Positions 23,800 to 33,432 of a stretch of 33,432 nt of DNA are shown here, one piece after another. Within the stretch, counting starts at the first letter, position 1. Each line of letters begins with the position of its first letter. The translations under genes and the position numbers were made by a program. This DNA comes from CAYQDF01 sp964416175 (GTDB lineage Bacteria > Chloroflexota > Anaerolineae > Anaerolineales > UBA4823), in contig CAYQDF010000026.1 in the NCBI GenBank assembly GCA_964416175.1, positions 1 through 33,432 on the forward strand. The letters are read 5' to 3'. Below the pieces are notes generated by a model. The model saw only the letters and a list, made by a program, of their open reading frames with translations, had not been told where the DNA came from and searched no databases.

Positions 23800-23828
23800 A
23801 TTTTATGCCAGCCCAAAGGTAGGGGCAA
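23800..23828 (-). promoter_or_regulatory. promoter for the histidine kinase gene, near-leaderless
   Basis: On the minus strand TTGCCC (23828-23823), a 17-bp spacer and TAAAAT (23805-23800) precede the ATG at 23793 by only six bases. Transcription would begin at or next to the start codon. No Shine-Dalgarno is visible in this gap, which fits leaderless translation. Confidence 0.55.
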
Positions 23829-23844
23829 GGAGCTCAGGCTTTTT

Positions 23845-25077
23845 CTAACCAGATTGAAAGGTCACACCCCCGCCGCCTCCTTCTGACTCCCGCTTCAAGT
23901 AGTCTTCCACTGCAGCCTGGTGACCGACATCCCGTCCGGCTCTTTCAGAAAGGTACCACTTGTGCTCCAGCACTTCGCAATAGACTTCCGCTGGATCGCT
24001 GAAGCTGTCCAATTTCTCCTGAAGCATCGCCAGCGTGGGCTGGTAGATGTTCTGAAGCCAGTAGTAGGCGGCAGCTCCGAGCGGCGTGCTGCGGTTGTTC
24101 GCATGCGAGAGCGTCGCTTTCAACTCCTGGATTTCGTTCATCATCTGGCGCGCCTGCATTTCTTCGGCCTCGATGCCGGTGAGCTCCAGCAGCTGATCCC
24201 GGTGGAAATTGCGGTCGGTCACAACGACCTGAAGGCGTAATGCGCCGAGCTGCTCCTCGTCCTCCAGCCTCATTTCCCCGATAGAGAATCCCAGCGAGTT
24301 TAGCGCCCGAATCCGCTCCTGGATCTTGTAGTGTTCTTCCGGTCCGATCGTGACGGGGCGGGTGATCTCTTCCCAGAGGTTTTGGTAACGAATGCGGATG
24401 GATGCTCCCGTATCTTCGAGCGGCATCCCTCCTACCAGGAGGTCAGCTGCTCCCAGATCGGAGATGTCGCCGTTGATATTTTCTTCCATGATATCCAAAT
24501 CCTGGTGCCTGAGCTCCGGAGGCAGGACGCCTGGCTTTATTTCCGCCGTTTCGGCGTCGACCAGGTAAGCACGCAGCGCGCCAGCATCGCGCCGGTACAG
24601 GGTGTTGGAGAGTGAACAATCCCCCCAGAAGACCCCTGCCAGGTGAAGCTGCACGATCAGGCCCGCGATCGCATCCAGCAGGTGATCCCGGTAGCGGGCC
24701 AGGCTGGTGCTCATGAACAGTGAGCGGAAGGGGAGCGACCGATCGAGGTAGCGGGTGATCAACACACTCACCAGCCCGTCCCCGGTTTGAGTAACCGCAT
24801 GCCCGACCGGGGAAACGGCTGGCAGCCGCAGACCTTCCAGTCTTACCAGCTGGTTGTATTCAACTTCCGCCAGGTCGGCGGGTAATTGTTTGAGAGCATA
24901 CAGCCTGCCGGAGTAATTGACGAACAGGACGGGGTGGCGGGATACACCGCAAGCCACCTCTTCCAACCTCGGCGTATGCCCCTGCCATTCGGTTAACGAC
25001 AGTCCCCAGGGCAGGTCGAAAAAGTCCGGGTGCCCATGGCGTACGGATATGCTATGCGGTAGATGAACACCTTTCAC
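23845..25077 (-). CDS. DUF4032 protein with kinase-like fold
   Basis: 410 aa with GTG start at 25077 and GAGGAG ~10 nt upstream. The N-terminal ~180 residues follow the plan of lipopolysaccharide/eukaryote-like kinases: Lys63 in YALKQL (ATP lysine), VLITRYLDRSLPF (hinge region), the catalytic-loop-like VFWGDCSLSNTLYRRDAG with Asp153 and Asn158, and AYLVDAETAEI with Asp174 in the DFG position. The ~200-residue C-terminus is the DUF4032-specific part, mostly helical. Substrate and activity are not known for the family. It lies 47 bp after the ABC exporter pair on the same strand, so co-expression with them is likely. Confidence 0.82.
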   Translation of the reverse strand: MKGVHLPHSISVRHGHPDFFDLPWGLSLTEWQGHTPRLEEVACGVSRHPVLFVNYSGRLYALKQLPADLAEVEYNQLVRLEGLRLPAVSPVGHAVTQTGDGLVSVLITRYLDRSLPFRSLFMSTSLARYRDHLLDAIAGLIVQLHLAGVFWGDCSLSNTLYRRDAGALRAYLVDAETAEIKPGVLPPELRHQDLDIMEENINGDISDLGAADLLVGGMPLEDTGASIRIRYQNLWEEITRPVTIGPEEHYKIQERIRALNSLGFSIGEMRLEDEEQLGALRLQVVVTDRNFHRDQLLELTGIEAEEMQARQMMNEIQELKATLSHANNRSTPLGAAAYYWLQNIYQPTLAMLQEKLDSFSDPAEVYCEVLEHKWYLSERAGRDVGHQAAVEDYLKRESEGGGGGVTFQSG

Positions 25078-25124
25078 AGATGAGGCGCTCCTCTGCTTCA
25101 GGGTAATCCGGCACGGAGCAGATC

Positions 25125-26942
25125 CTAGCCGAGTGCTATCGAACGGGATTGTTCGACGTATTCCAGGCTCTGATGGCGGAAATATGTATTATACAAATTT
25201 GCATAATGCCCTCCCCTTTCAAGCAAGACAAGGTGATCTCCCTCTTCGATGATGCGACCTCTTTCGAGCACCAGGATCCGATCCGCAGCGCGGACCGTCG
25301 ACAGGCGGTGAGCGATCAAGATGCTGGTCGTATTCGCCAGGATCATCCCCAGCGCCTGCTGGATCTGCCACTCGGTGAATGGATCGATGCTGGCCGTGGC
25401 CTCGTCTAGAATGAAGATCGCCGGCCGCTGCACCAACACGCGCAGCAGCGAGACCAGCTGCCGCTGGCCCATCGAGAGGCGCGAGCCGCGCTCTCCAACC
25501 TCGGTGTCCAGGCCGTTGGGCAGGCTTTCCAGCCACTCTCCATCCCCGATCCGGTACGCCATCTCCGTGATCATATCCAGGTTCACGCTCCCACAGGCAT
25601 AGCAGATGTTCTCAGCGATCGTCCCTGAAAAAAGGAAGGGGACCTGGGAGACGATCCCCAGCTGACGCCGATAGCTTGCCAGATCAAAGGTCCGGATGTC
25701 GATCCCATCGACCAGCAGTCTCCCTTCCTGGAACTCGTAGAAGCGGGCGATCAGCTTGGCGATCGACGACTTCCCGGCTCCGGTGTGGCCGACCAGGGCC
25801 AGGTTCTCCCCCGGCTGGATCTCCAGGTTGAAATTCTCGAGCACCGCGGCGCCCTCGGACCCGTAGCGGAATGTCAGATTTTCGAAACAGATCTCCCCCC
25901 GCAGCACTGGCGCTGGTCGAGAGTCAATCTGCACGACCTGCGGCTCTGCATCGATCAGGGCATAGACGCGCTCGGCAGCAGCGAGCCCGGACTGCACCTG
26001 GGCCCAGAACGCAGACAGGTTCAGCACCGGGAAGTAAAAATGGTCCAGGCTCTGAATGAAGAGGTACCATGCGCCGGCGGTTACCGCCCCCGCCAGCACG
26101 GTCAACCCGCCGGCGTAAACCAGGATGGCGATCCCAACCCCGGCCAGGGCGTTCAGCACCGGGAAGATGACCGAGAGCACCAGGCCGCGCTGGACATTTA
26201 CCTTGTAGGACTGCCGATTGGCCTCGTCAAACTCCGCAAAGATGCTGGCTTCCTGGCGGAAGTTTTTCGCCACTGCGATCCCGCTCACGGTCTCTTTGAT
26301 CGCCGCGTTGACATTGGCCATCGCTCGCATCCCCCGGCGGGTCACAACCCTTGCCAGCCGGCGGAAACCAAGCGTGACCAGGAAGATCACCGGCATGAAC
26401 CCAAAGAGCCAGAGGGACAGCCGCCAATCGATCGTGAGCAGCACGACTCCCAGGAGGATGGCCTGGATGAAGTCGGACAGCAGGTCGGTCACCAGCACCA
26501 CCGTCTGACCGAAATCCTGAGAATCCGAGGTAATTCGTGAGACGACCCGTCCGGAAGAGTACTCATCAAAAAACGAGAGGTCGTGCCCCATCGCCGCCTG
26601 GAAGGCATCTTTTCTTAATGCGAGGACGATGTCGCCGATCAAGCCCACAGTTAATCGCCGCCTGCCCCAGTTCGCCCCCCATGCGGTCAGTCCCGCCCCC
26701 AGGACGGCTCCACACAGAAGAAAGGTGGTTTCGGTGGTGAGCGTACCGCCCAGGGCATCCACGCCGCGCGACACGAGGATCGGCGTTGCCGCGCCAGCCA
26801 GCGCGATGATCAGCACCAGGACCACCGCGCCGCCGAGTTTTTTCAGGTGGGGACGAAAATAGCGCGCCATCCGCGCTGCAAGCTGGCGATCGGTGTACTG
26901 GCGGTCGTACGCTTCACTGTCCAGGCCGGCAAAGAAACTCAC
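25125..26942 (-). CDS. ABC exporter subunit (TM-NBD), consensus Walker B, altered signature
   Basis: 605 aa, GTG start with GGGAGG 8 nt upstream. Residues ~30-320 form the six-helix exporter membrane domain; the C-terminal ~250 residues are the ATPase. Walker A is GHTGAGKSS, the Q-loop lies in GIVSQVPF, the signature is LSMGQRQ instead of LSGGQ, Walker B FILDEATASID keeps the catalytic Glu, and the H-loop His is in LIAHRLS. Together with the partner gene 34 bp upstream it forms a heterodimeric exporter of the TM287/288 or BmrCD type. The transported substrate (drug, lipid or peptide) cannot be told. Confidence 0.93.
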   Translation of the reverse strand: MSFFAGLDSEAYDRQYTDRQLAARMARYFRPHLKKLGGAVVLVLIIALAGAATPILVSRGVDALGGTLTTETTFLLCGAVLGAGLTAWGANWGRRRLTVGLIGDIVLALRKDAFQAAMGHDLSFFDEYSSGRVVSRITSDSQDFGQTVVLVTDLLSDFIQAILLGVVLLTIDWRLSLWLFGFMPVIFLVTLGFRRLARVVTRRGMRAMANVNAAIKETVSGIAVAKNFRQEASIFAEFDEANRQSYKVNVQRGLVLSVIFPVLNALAGVGIAILVYAGGLTVLAGAVTAGAWYLFIQSLDHFYFPVLNLSAFWAQVQSGLAAAERVYALIDAEPQVVQIDSRPAPVLRGEICFENLTFRYGSEGAAVLENFNLEIQPGENLALVGHTGAGKSSIAKLIARFYEFQEGRLLVDGIDIRTFDLASYRRQLGIVSQVPFLFSGTIAENICYACGSVNLDMITEMAYRIGDGEWLESLPNGLDTEVGERGSRLSMGQRQLVSLLRVLVQRPAIFILDEATASIDPFTEWQIQQALGMILANTTSILIAHRLSTVRAADRILVLERGRIIEEGDHLVLLERGGHYANLYNTYFRHQSLEYVEQSRSIALG

Positions 26943-26976
26943 GATTCAACCTCCCGGTTCGGCACTGCCAGACCGG

Positions 26977-28746
<1,770 letters not shown>

Positions 28747-28763
28747 CAATCCTGTATGGAACG

Positions 28764-28797
28764 AAAAAAGGATCCTGAGCTTCTGGCCGCGCTCAGG
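28764..28797 (-). promoter_or_regulatory. leader hairpin with T-run before the ABC operon
   Basis: On the minus strand CCTGAGC (28797-28791) and GCTCAGG (28780-28774) form a 7-bp stem with a 10-nt loop; ATCC and then TTTTTT follow. It lies 28-51 nt upstream of the first ABC gene and could act as an attenuator, but the T-run is four bases away from the stem. Confidence 0.35.
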
Positions 28798-28884
28798 GTA
28801 GGCATGGGGGTATAGGATACCATAAAAAAACAGAATAAATCCCAGGGAAGCTCCCGAATCACGGAAGAACCGGAGAAATTTGCC

Positions 28885-28893
28885 TGTTATAAT
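28885..28893 (+). promoter_or_regulatory. extended -10 promoter for the symporter-UspA pair
   Basis: TGTTATAAT contains a TGn extension directly before a perfect TATAAT (28888-28893); no -35 box is evident, as is usual for extended -10 promoters. The start would be about 28900, ~54 nt before the gene. Confidence 0.55.
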
Positions 28894-28953
28894 GGCGTCT
28901 GACCCGGCCGGGTTGATGAAGGGGCTGCCTTCTATCGCCCGGGCAGGGGGGCA

Positions 28954-30102
28954 ATGACCCGCAATAAGACGAGGTGTGTTATCGCAACAAGCGAACCTGA
29001 AGTGGAAAAGAACAAATCGCTTTCATTATCAGCAGCCTGGAGCAGCCGGCTGGAAAAGACCCGCCTGATTTCCACGAAAGGTCTGCTCTTCGTCGTCAGC
29101 ATATCCGTTTTCCTGTTGGCCCTTGTGCTGGTCAAAGAAGGCGCAAAGCCATTAGCGCCCGTGATCCGGAATTTGTTCTCCGTCGACAGCCCGGCCAGCG
29201 CCCTCGGCTTCGGCTGGCTCTCCGCCAGCATGGTGCTTTCCGGATCGCCGATCGCCGCCACCTCCCTGGCCTTCCTGGACGCGGGTGTCCTCTCCCCGGG
29301 GGAATCCTTCGCCATGATCGCCGGCTCCCGCCTGGGAGCATCCTTCATTGTTTTGCTCGTGGGGTTAGTGTACATCCTGCGCGGGCAGCAGCGGGAGACC
29401 AGCCTTGGCGCTGGCTTGCTCTCTCTGCTCGTCACCCAGACCATGTATGTGCCGGTCATATTCCTTGGTTTCTACATTCTGTCTCGGGGGTGGCTTCATC
29501 GCTGGCAGGTCGATGCAGAACAGGCTCTGAATTCCCCACTGGACAGACTATTCGATCCGATCCTCGCCCCTCTCACCAGTGTGCTCCCCACATGGATCCT
29601 TTTTCCCATCGGGTTCGGCCTGTTGTTCTTCGGGTTGTGGCTCTTCGACCGCCTGCTGCCCAATCTCCACCTGGGTGAGACCACGCTTGGTCTGGTCCAC
29701 CACCTGCTTTACCGGCCAATCGTGACCTTCGCCCTGGGCGCGGCGATCACCGCATTGACGATGTCCGTGTCCGTGTCTTTGGGCCTGCTCGTCCCGCTTT
29801 CCAGCCGAGGGTACATCCGAAGGGAAAATATCATCCCATACATCATGGGGGCGAACATCACCACCTTCGTGGACACGCTGATTGCCGCTGCCCTCCTGGC
29901 GAATCCCTCTGCTGTCACCGTGGTGTTGGTCCAGATGGTGAGCGTGGGAATCGTCTCTGCATTTATTCTCCTGGTAGGTTTCCGGCCCTACGAGCGGCTG
30001 CTGAACCGGCTGGTGTCGCGCATTGGCCGGACCCGCGCCTCCCTTCTGGTTTATATCCTCCTAACGCTGGGAATACCAATAGCTCTAATGTTGATAGGTT
30101 GA
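28954..30102 (+). CDS. Na/Pi-cotransporter-like membrane protein
   Basis: 382 aa with about eight to nine hydrophobic segments starting at ~residue 43. Two inverted-repeat-like motifs fit the Na+/phosphate symporter (PF02690-type) fold: GSPIAATSLAFLDAGVLSPGESFAMIAGSRLGAS in the first half and SVSVSLGLLVPLSSRG with IPYIMGANITTFVDTLIAAALL in the second; the GAN-x-T-T motif is the family's substrate-binding loop. There is no C-terminal PhoU domain, unlike many NptA relatives. The substrate could be phosphate or another anion. The stop codon lies only 5 nt before the UspA start, so translation is probably coupled. Confidence 0.72.
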   Translation: MTRNKTRCVIATSEPEVEKNKSLSLSAAWSSRLEKTRLISTKGLLFVVSISVFLLALVLVKEGAKPLAPVIRNLFSVDSPASALGFGWLSASMVLSGSPIAATSLAFLDAGVLSPGESFAMIAGSRLGASFIVLLVGLVYILRGQQRETSLGAGLLSLLVTQTMYVPVIFLGFYILSRGWLHRWQVDAEQALNSPLDRLFDPILAPLTSVLPTWILFPIGFGLLFFGLWLFDRLLPNLHLGETTLGLVHHLLYRPIVTFALGAAITALTMSVSVSLGLLVPLSSRGYIRRENIIPYIMGANITTFVDTLIAAALLANPSAVTVVLVQMVSVGIVSAFILLVGFRPYERLLNRLVSRIGRTRASLLVYILLTLGIPIALMLIG

Positions 30103-30110
30103 GAGATATG

Positions 30111-30947
30111 ATGAAAATACTCGTTTGTACGGATGGTTCTCCCGCTGCTGAGCAGGCTGCCCTGCTTTTATCCAGGCTCGCATTCCCGCCGGAGACCAGT
30201 TACACCGTGCTTGGGGTGAGCGAGACAGATGGCGATCAGGTGCAGCTCACAGTCTCCTTCGAGCAGTTCGAGCAGCTCCTGGGCGGCGCCAGCGCCCTGA
30301 TCGACCGAAAAATGCGCTTCGGCAGCCCGATCGATGAGATCAAAAGGGAGATGGAAACCGGCGGTTATGACCTTATCGCCCTCGGGGCAAGCGGCAAGCG
30401 GCGCGGTTTCCCGGTCCTGCGCATCGGATCGACGGCGCAAAAACTCTCCCGCATCCTGACCACGCCGCTCCTGGTGGCGCGCAACGTCCCAGAGCGCATC
30501 GATAAAGTGCTGGTCTGTACCGGGGGAGAACCTCCTTCCCTGGAAAACGTGATGACCGCCGGCAAATTCCTGAGCGGGGTGGAGGGGGAAGTCATCGTGC
30601 TGCATGTCATGTCCCAGATCGCGCTCCGTCTGGACAGCCCCACCCAGGACCTCTTGGATACCGCCGAAACGGCGATCCAGCGCGGCACCCGTGAAGGTCG
30701 CCATCTGGAGCAAGCTGTCGAGCTGCTCCGCCGGGCCGGGATCGCCGGCCCGATCAGACCCGGGCTCCGGCACGGGCTGGTGGTCGACGAGGTGCTGGCA
30801 GAGTTGTCCGATGGAAAATACGATCTACTGGCAGTTGGCGGGCACTACCAACACAGAAGGGGAAAGAGCCACTGGATCGAGATCCTGCTGGAGGACATTG
30901 CAGGGCAACTGGTCGACCAGGCGCCCTGCTCGGTGCTGATCGTTTAA
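30111..30947 (+). CDS. tandem universal stress protein (UspA)
   Basis: 278 aa from ATG 30111 (ATG 30108 adds one Met). Two Usp domains: residues 1-~132 (MKILVCTDGSPAAEQA, YDLIALGASGKRRGFPVLRIGSTAQKL) and ~138-278 (KVLVCTGGEPPSLENVM, VIVLHVM, YDLLAVGGHYQHRRG, and CSVLIV at the end). The first domain retains a G-x-x-G-type nucleotide-binding segment; the second is more divergent. Cytoplasmic; Usp proteins bind ATP or AMP and often regulate neighbouring transporters. Its tight coupling with the symporter-like gene suggests that role here, as an inference. Confidence 0.88.
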   Translation: MKILVCTDGSPAAEQAALLLSRLAFPPETSYTVLGVSETDGDQVQLTVSFEQFEQLLGGASALIDRKMRFGSPIDEIKREMETGGYDLIALGASGKRRGFPVLRIGSTAQKLSRILTTPLLVARNVPERIDKVLVCTGGEPPSLENVMTAGKFLSGVEGEVIVLHVMSQIALRLDSPTQDLLDTAETAIQRGTREGRHLEQAVELLRRAGIAGPIRPGLRHGLVVDEVLAELSDGKYDLLAVGGHYQHRRGKSHWIEILLEDIAGQLVDQAPCSVLIV

Positions 30948-31234
30948 TAAACAGGTAGGGGCGCAGCAAGCAACCACCCGTTTTTTATTCGCACACTTCG
31001 CTACAGCTCCCCTGCTAGAGGTTACCTCAAAAATGGGTAGTTAACGTCAGCTCGGAATAACCGCCGCTTCGACTGCGTGGCGGGCATCCCCTCAGTACCC
31101 GCGGGCCATATCTGAGCGGAACATAGTCAAAGTCCCGAGCTTGCGCGGGAGTAGTCGCAGCAACCCGCCGCTCCGCTCAGCGCGCTGGTTTGTTTTATCC
31201 CGAATTCATGTTGGTTTTGATTTTTAGATAGCTT
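30948..31234. repeat. gap between converging genes with structured repeat-like sequence
   Basis: No gene is seen. From ~31060 to 31190 there are inverted repeats: CTGAGCGGA (31112-31120) against TCCGCTCAG (31172-31180), perfect over 9 bp, and CCGCCGCTTCG (~31062) recurring as CCGCCGCTCCG (31165-31175). Such 'CTGAGCGGA / TTCGACT' sequences look like dispersed intergenic repeats. TTTTTT at about 30983 may belong to a weak terminator after the UspA gene. Confidence 0.4.
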
Positions 31235-32780
31235 CTACAAAGTTGCGTCTTGAGTCGGAAGGTAGGGCATCCCCGGGCCCGGTATGCCGAGCTTTTCCGC
31301 CAGCGCCGCCCGCATGGCGGTCCGGTCGTCCCAGGGATACTCCACCTCCCCGAAGCACATCGACTGCTCGTGGCCTTTGCCGCAGGCGATCACCACGTCG
31401 CCCGCTCTCGCCAGCGAGATCGCGAACCGGATCGCTTCTCCCCGGTCCGGCACCCGCCAGAAGGTCTGCCCCTCGACCCCACCCCGAAATTCTGCGCCGG
31501 CGGCCATCTCCGCCAGGATCGATTCGAGAGATTCTGTGCGGGGATCCTCCGCAGTCAGCACCGTCAGATCGGCCAGCTCCGCGGCGACCTCCGCCATCAT
31601 GCGCCGCTTGTCCCGGTCGCGCAGCCCCGCCGAGCCGAAGACGGCGATCAACCGGCTGGAAGCCAGTTTCCGGGCTGTTTCCAGGGCGCGCCGCAGCGCG
31701 TTCGGGGCCCAGATCGATCGCCTCCATCCGCCCGGGGATGTTCTCCAGCGCCGCCACCCCTGCTGCGGCCGTTTCCCAATCCATCTCCAGGCCTTCCACC
31801 GCGGCAGCGAGCGCAGCCAGGCAGTTGGATGCATTGTATGCGCCTATCAGCCGGCTCTCGACTGGATGGGAGCGGTCATGTTGAACCACGTTGAACCGGA
31901 TCCCTGACGGCCCGGACACGATGGCTTCAGCCCTGATGTCAGCCTCGGGGTGCTGGCCATAGGAGACGGCTCGCACAGGTGGGGTCAGCGCGGACACCAG
32001 CTCGCTGAGATATGGATAGGAATCGTCGTCCCTGTTCAGGACGGCCAGGCGCGGGTTTCCTCCCTCCTTGACGGTCGTGACCGCCAGCGCGGAGAACAGG
32101 CGCCCCTTCGCTTCCCGGTAGGCGCGGTAGCTGCCGTGGTAGTCCAGGTGCTCGTGGGTGATGTTGGTCACCACCGCCACGTCGAACTCGCAGGCTGATA
32201 CGCGCTGCTGTTCGAGGCCGTGCGAGGTGGCTTCGAGCACGGCGTGGGTCAGCCCGGCCGCGACCATCTGCGCCAGGTATTTTTGCAGATCCGGCGCCTC
32301 TGGGGTGGTGACGTGAAAGCCCGTATCCAGGACCCTGCCGCCGATCCGGGCGTTCACCGTCGAGACCATCCCCGCCGGCACTCCTGCCGTTTTGAGGATG
32401 CTATAGATCAGGTTCGTCGTGGTGGTCTTCCCATCCGTGCCGGTCACGCCGACGACGCGCAGCTTCCGGGCCGGGAAGCCGAAGAAGGCGGCGGAGAGAG
32501 CTGCCAACGCGCGCCGCGCATCCGCCACTCGCAGGTAGGGCACCGGCAGGGTATCGAGATCCTGCGTCCCGACCACTGCCGCCGCCCCGCGCCGGAGCGC
32601 ATCCGGGATAAATAAGTGACCATCTTGCGAGCCGCCTTCCAGCGCGACAAATAAGTAACCCGGCTGGACCTGGCGAGAGTCCAGCGCGATGCCGGCGATC
32701 ATCACATCCGGGAGACTCACCCGAACGGCTTCAGGGAGGTGTGCAACGAGTTCAGCAAATCTTATTTTCTGTGGAAGCAT
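31235..32780 (-). pseudogene. murE: murE, UDP-MurNAc-dipeptide ligase, broken by internal deletion/frameshift
   Basis: ATG at 32780 has GAGG five bases upstream. The first ~357 codons are a good MurE: N-terminal domain with IALDSRQVQPGYLFVALEG, ATP-binding VTGTDGKTTTT (112-122), FHVTTPEAPDLQKYL, EATSHGLEQQRV, NITHEHLDYHGSYRAYREAKGRLF, and IGAYNASNCLAALAAA. After NIPGRMEAIDLG the frame changes at ~31704-31710; the C-terminal domain continues in another frame (NALRRALETARK, LIAVFGSAGLRDRDKR, TAEDPRTESLESIL, VIACGKGHEQ) to a TAG at 31235. The ~12-residue stretch with the invariant DYAHTP motif is missing between the halves. MurE adds the third amino acid to the peptidoglycan stem peptide; as written the protein would be inactive. 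Confidence 0.85.
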
Positions 32781-32888
32781 GCCAGCCTCGATGTATAATA
32801 TTCATACGCCTGGATACAGCTAAATATACCGCAAGGTGGCGTGTTGTGCACTGGTCAGGCGGCACTACCGCAGGGAAGGGGTGAAACC
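32781..32888. promoter_or_regulatory. divergent promoter region between murE and the GyrI-like gene
   Basis: TATAAT at 32794-32799 reads rightward and TATTAT on the opposite strand overlaps it, so a shared divergent promoter is likely. -35 elements are weak on both sides. AAGGGG (32876-32882) is the ribosome binding site of the rightward gene. Confidence 0.4.
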
Positions 32889-33432
32889 ATGAGCAAAGTT
32901 GATCTCAAGAAAGACTTGAAGCATCTTTACAATCCATCGGCCAAAGAAGTTTCTGTGGTGGACGTTCCACCTATGAACTTTCTGATGATCGATGGGATCG
33001 GCGACCCGAACACTTCTCAAGAATATGCGGAAGCAATTGAAGCCCTCTATGCTCTGGCTTACGCACTCAAATTCAAAGTCAAGAAGAGCAAGGTCGCCAT
33101 AGATTACGCTGTGATGCCGCTGGAAGGATTCTGGTGGACAGATGATCCGAGTCAGTTCAGCATGAGTAACAAGGCGATCTGGAAATGGACGGCGATGATT
33201 ATGCAACCAAAATATGTGACGGCTGAGCTATTTACGGGAGCATTGGCCGAAGTCGAGAAGAAGAAAGACCTTACAGCATTAGATAAGGTAAGGTTTGAAT
33301 CTTACCACGAAGGGTTATCAGCGCAAATCATGCACCTCGGCCCTTATGCTGCAGAAGAGCCAACCACAGCCAAGTTGCATAGTTTTATCGAAGAGAACGG
33401 CTACAGATTGAATGGAAGGCATCACGAGATAT
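32889..33432 (+). CDS. GyrI-like small-molecule-binding domain protein (partial, 3' end outside)
   Basis: 181 codons are visible before the edge. Starts MSKVDLKKDLKHLYNPSAKE, then VSVVDVPPMNFLMIDGIGDP, YAEAIEALYALAYALKFKVK, IDYAVMPLEGFWWTDD, AIWKWTAMIMQP, RFESYHEGLSAQIMHLGPY and LHSFIEENGYRLNGRHHEI. This is the stand-alone GyrI-like/SOUL-related family, which binds or hydrolyses small hydrophobic compounds; typical members are ~200-210 aa, so only about 25 residues are missing. Its base composition is visibly more AT-rich than that of the neighbouring genes, which suggests a different origin. Role in the cell: unknown; detoxification is often proposed. Confidence 0.9.
   Translation, partial: MSKVDLKKDLKHLYNPSAKEVSVVDVPPMNFLMIDGIGDPNTSQEYAEAIEALYALAYALKFKVKKSKVAIDYAVMPLEGFWWTDDPSQFSMSNKAIWKWTAMIMQPKYVTAELFTGALAEVEKKKDLTALDKVRFESYHEGLSAQIMHLGPYAAEEPTTAKLHSFIEENGYRLNGRHHEI

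Overview
The window looks like a stretch of a Chloroflexota (probably Anaerolineae-like) chromosome, most likely from a metagenome-assembled or draft genome. The evidence is the high-GC coding style, many GTG/TTG starts, a DHH-CBS-poly(A)polymerase fusion, a DUF4032 kinase-like protein beside paired ABC exporters, TrmB-family regulation, a T-box in front of a TrpB2-type gene, and a run of 10 N that marks an assembly gap at 9008-9017. The lineage is inferred from protein style and gene company; it was not tested by a search.

Region 1 (1-11235, + strand) is the translation/RNA-maturation block: a fused DHH/CBS/CCA-adding-type enzyme, a GNAT acetyltransferase, then nusA, ylxR, infB, rbfA, nrnA (with the N gap), truB and ribF. 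rimP, which usually precedes nusA, is absent here, although a strong promoter and a rimP-leader-like hairpin stand directly before nusA. Region 2 (11236-16330, +) is a folate/one-carbon and tryptophan block: thyA and folA, a Trp-specifier T-box leader with trpB (TrpB2 class), then a TrmB-type regulator and folE. An unusual array of degenerate 7-nt repeats fills the gap between ribF and thyA.

Region 3 (16331-20650, +) holds a ferredoxin-reductase-like flavoprotein, a rhomboid protease next to a ClpP-fold membrane serine protease, a small gene interrupted by one in-frame TGA, a miniature palindromic element, a SnoaL/NTF2-like protein and a hot-dog thioesterase. Region 4 (20728-28746, - strand) is four genes in one direction: two halves of a heterodimeric ABC exporter (one with a degenerate catalytic site), a DUF4032 protein kinase-like protein, and a large GAF-rich sensor histidine kinase with its own apparent near-leaderless promoter. 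Region 5 (28750-33432) has a Na/Pi-symporter-like protein coupled to a tandem UspA protein, a repeat-like gap, murE on the - strand broken by what appears to be a ~35-nt deletion that removes a conserved motif, and the 5' part of a GyrI-like protein running off the end.

Most of the window is housekeeping. The points most worth checking are the murE lesion, the Trp T-box on a stand-alone trpB, the heptad repeat arrays, the rimP-less nusA leader, the Cys-cluster TrmB regulator next to folE, and the asymmetric ABC pair with the DUF4032 kinase. I did not find a clearly new defence or mobile system.
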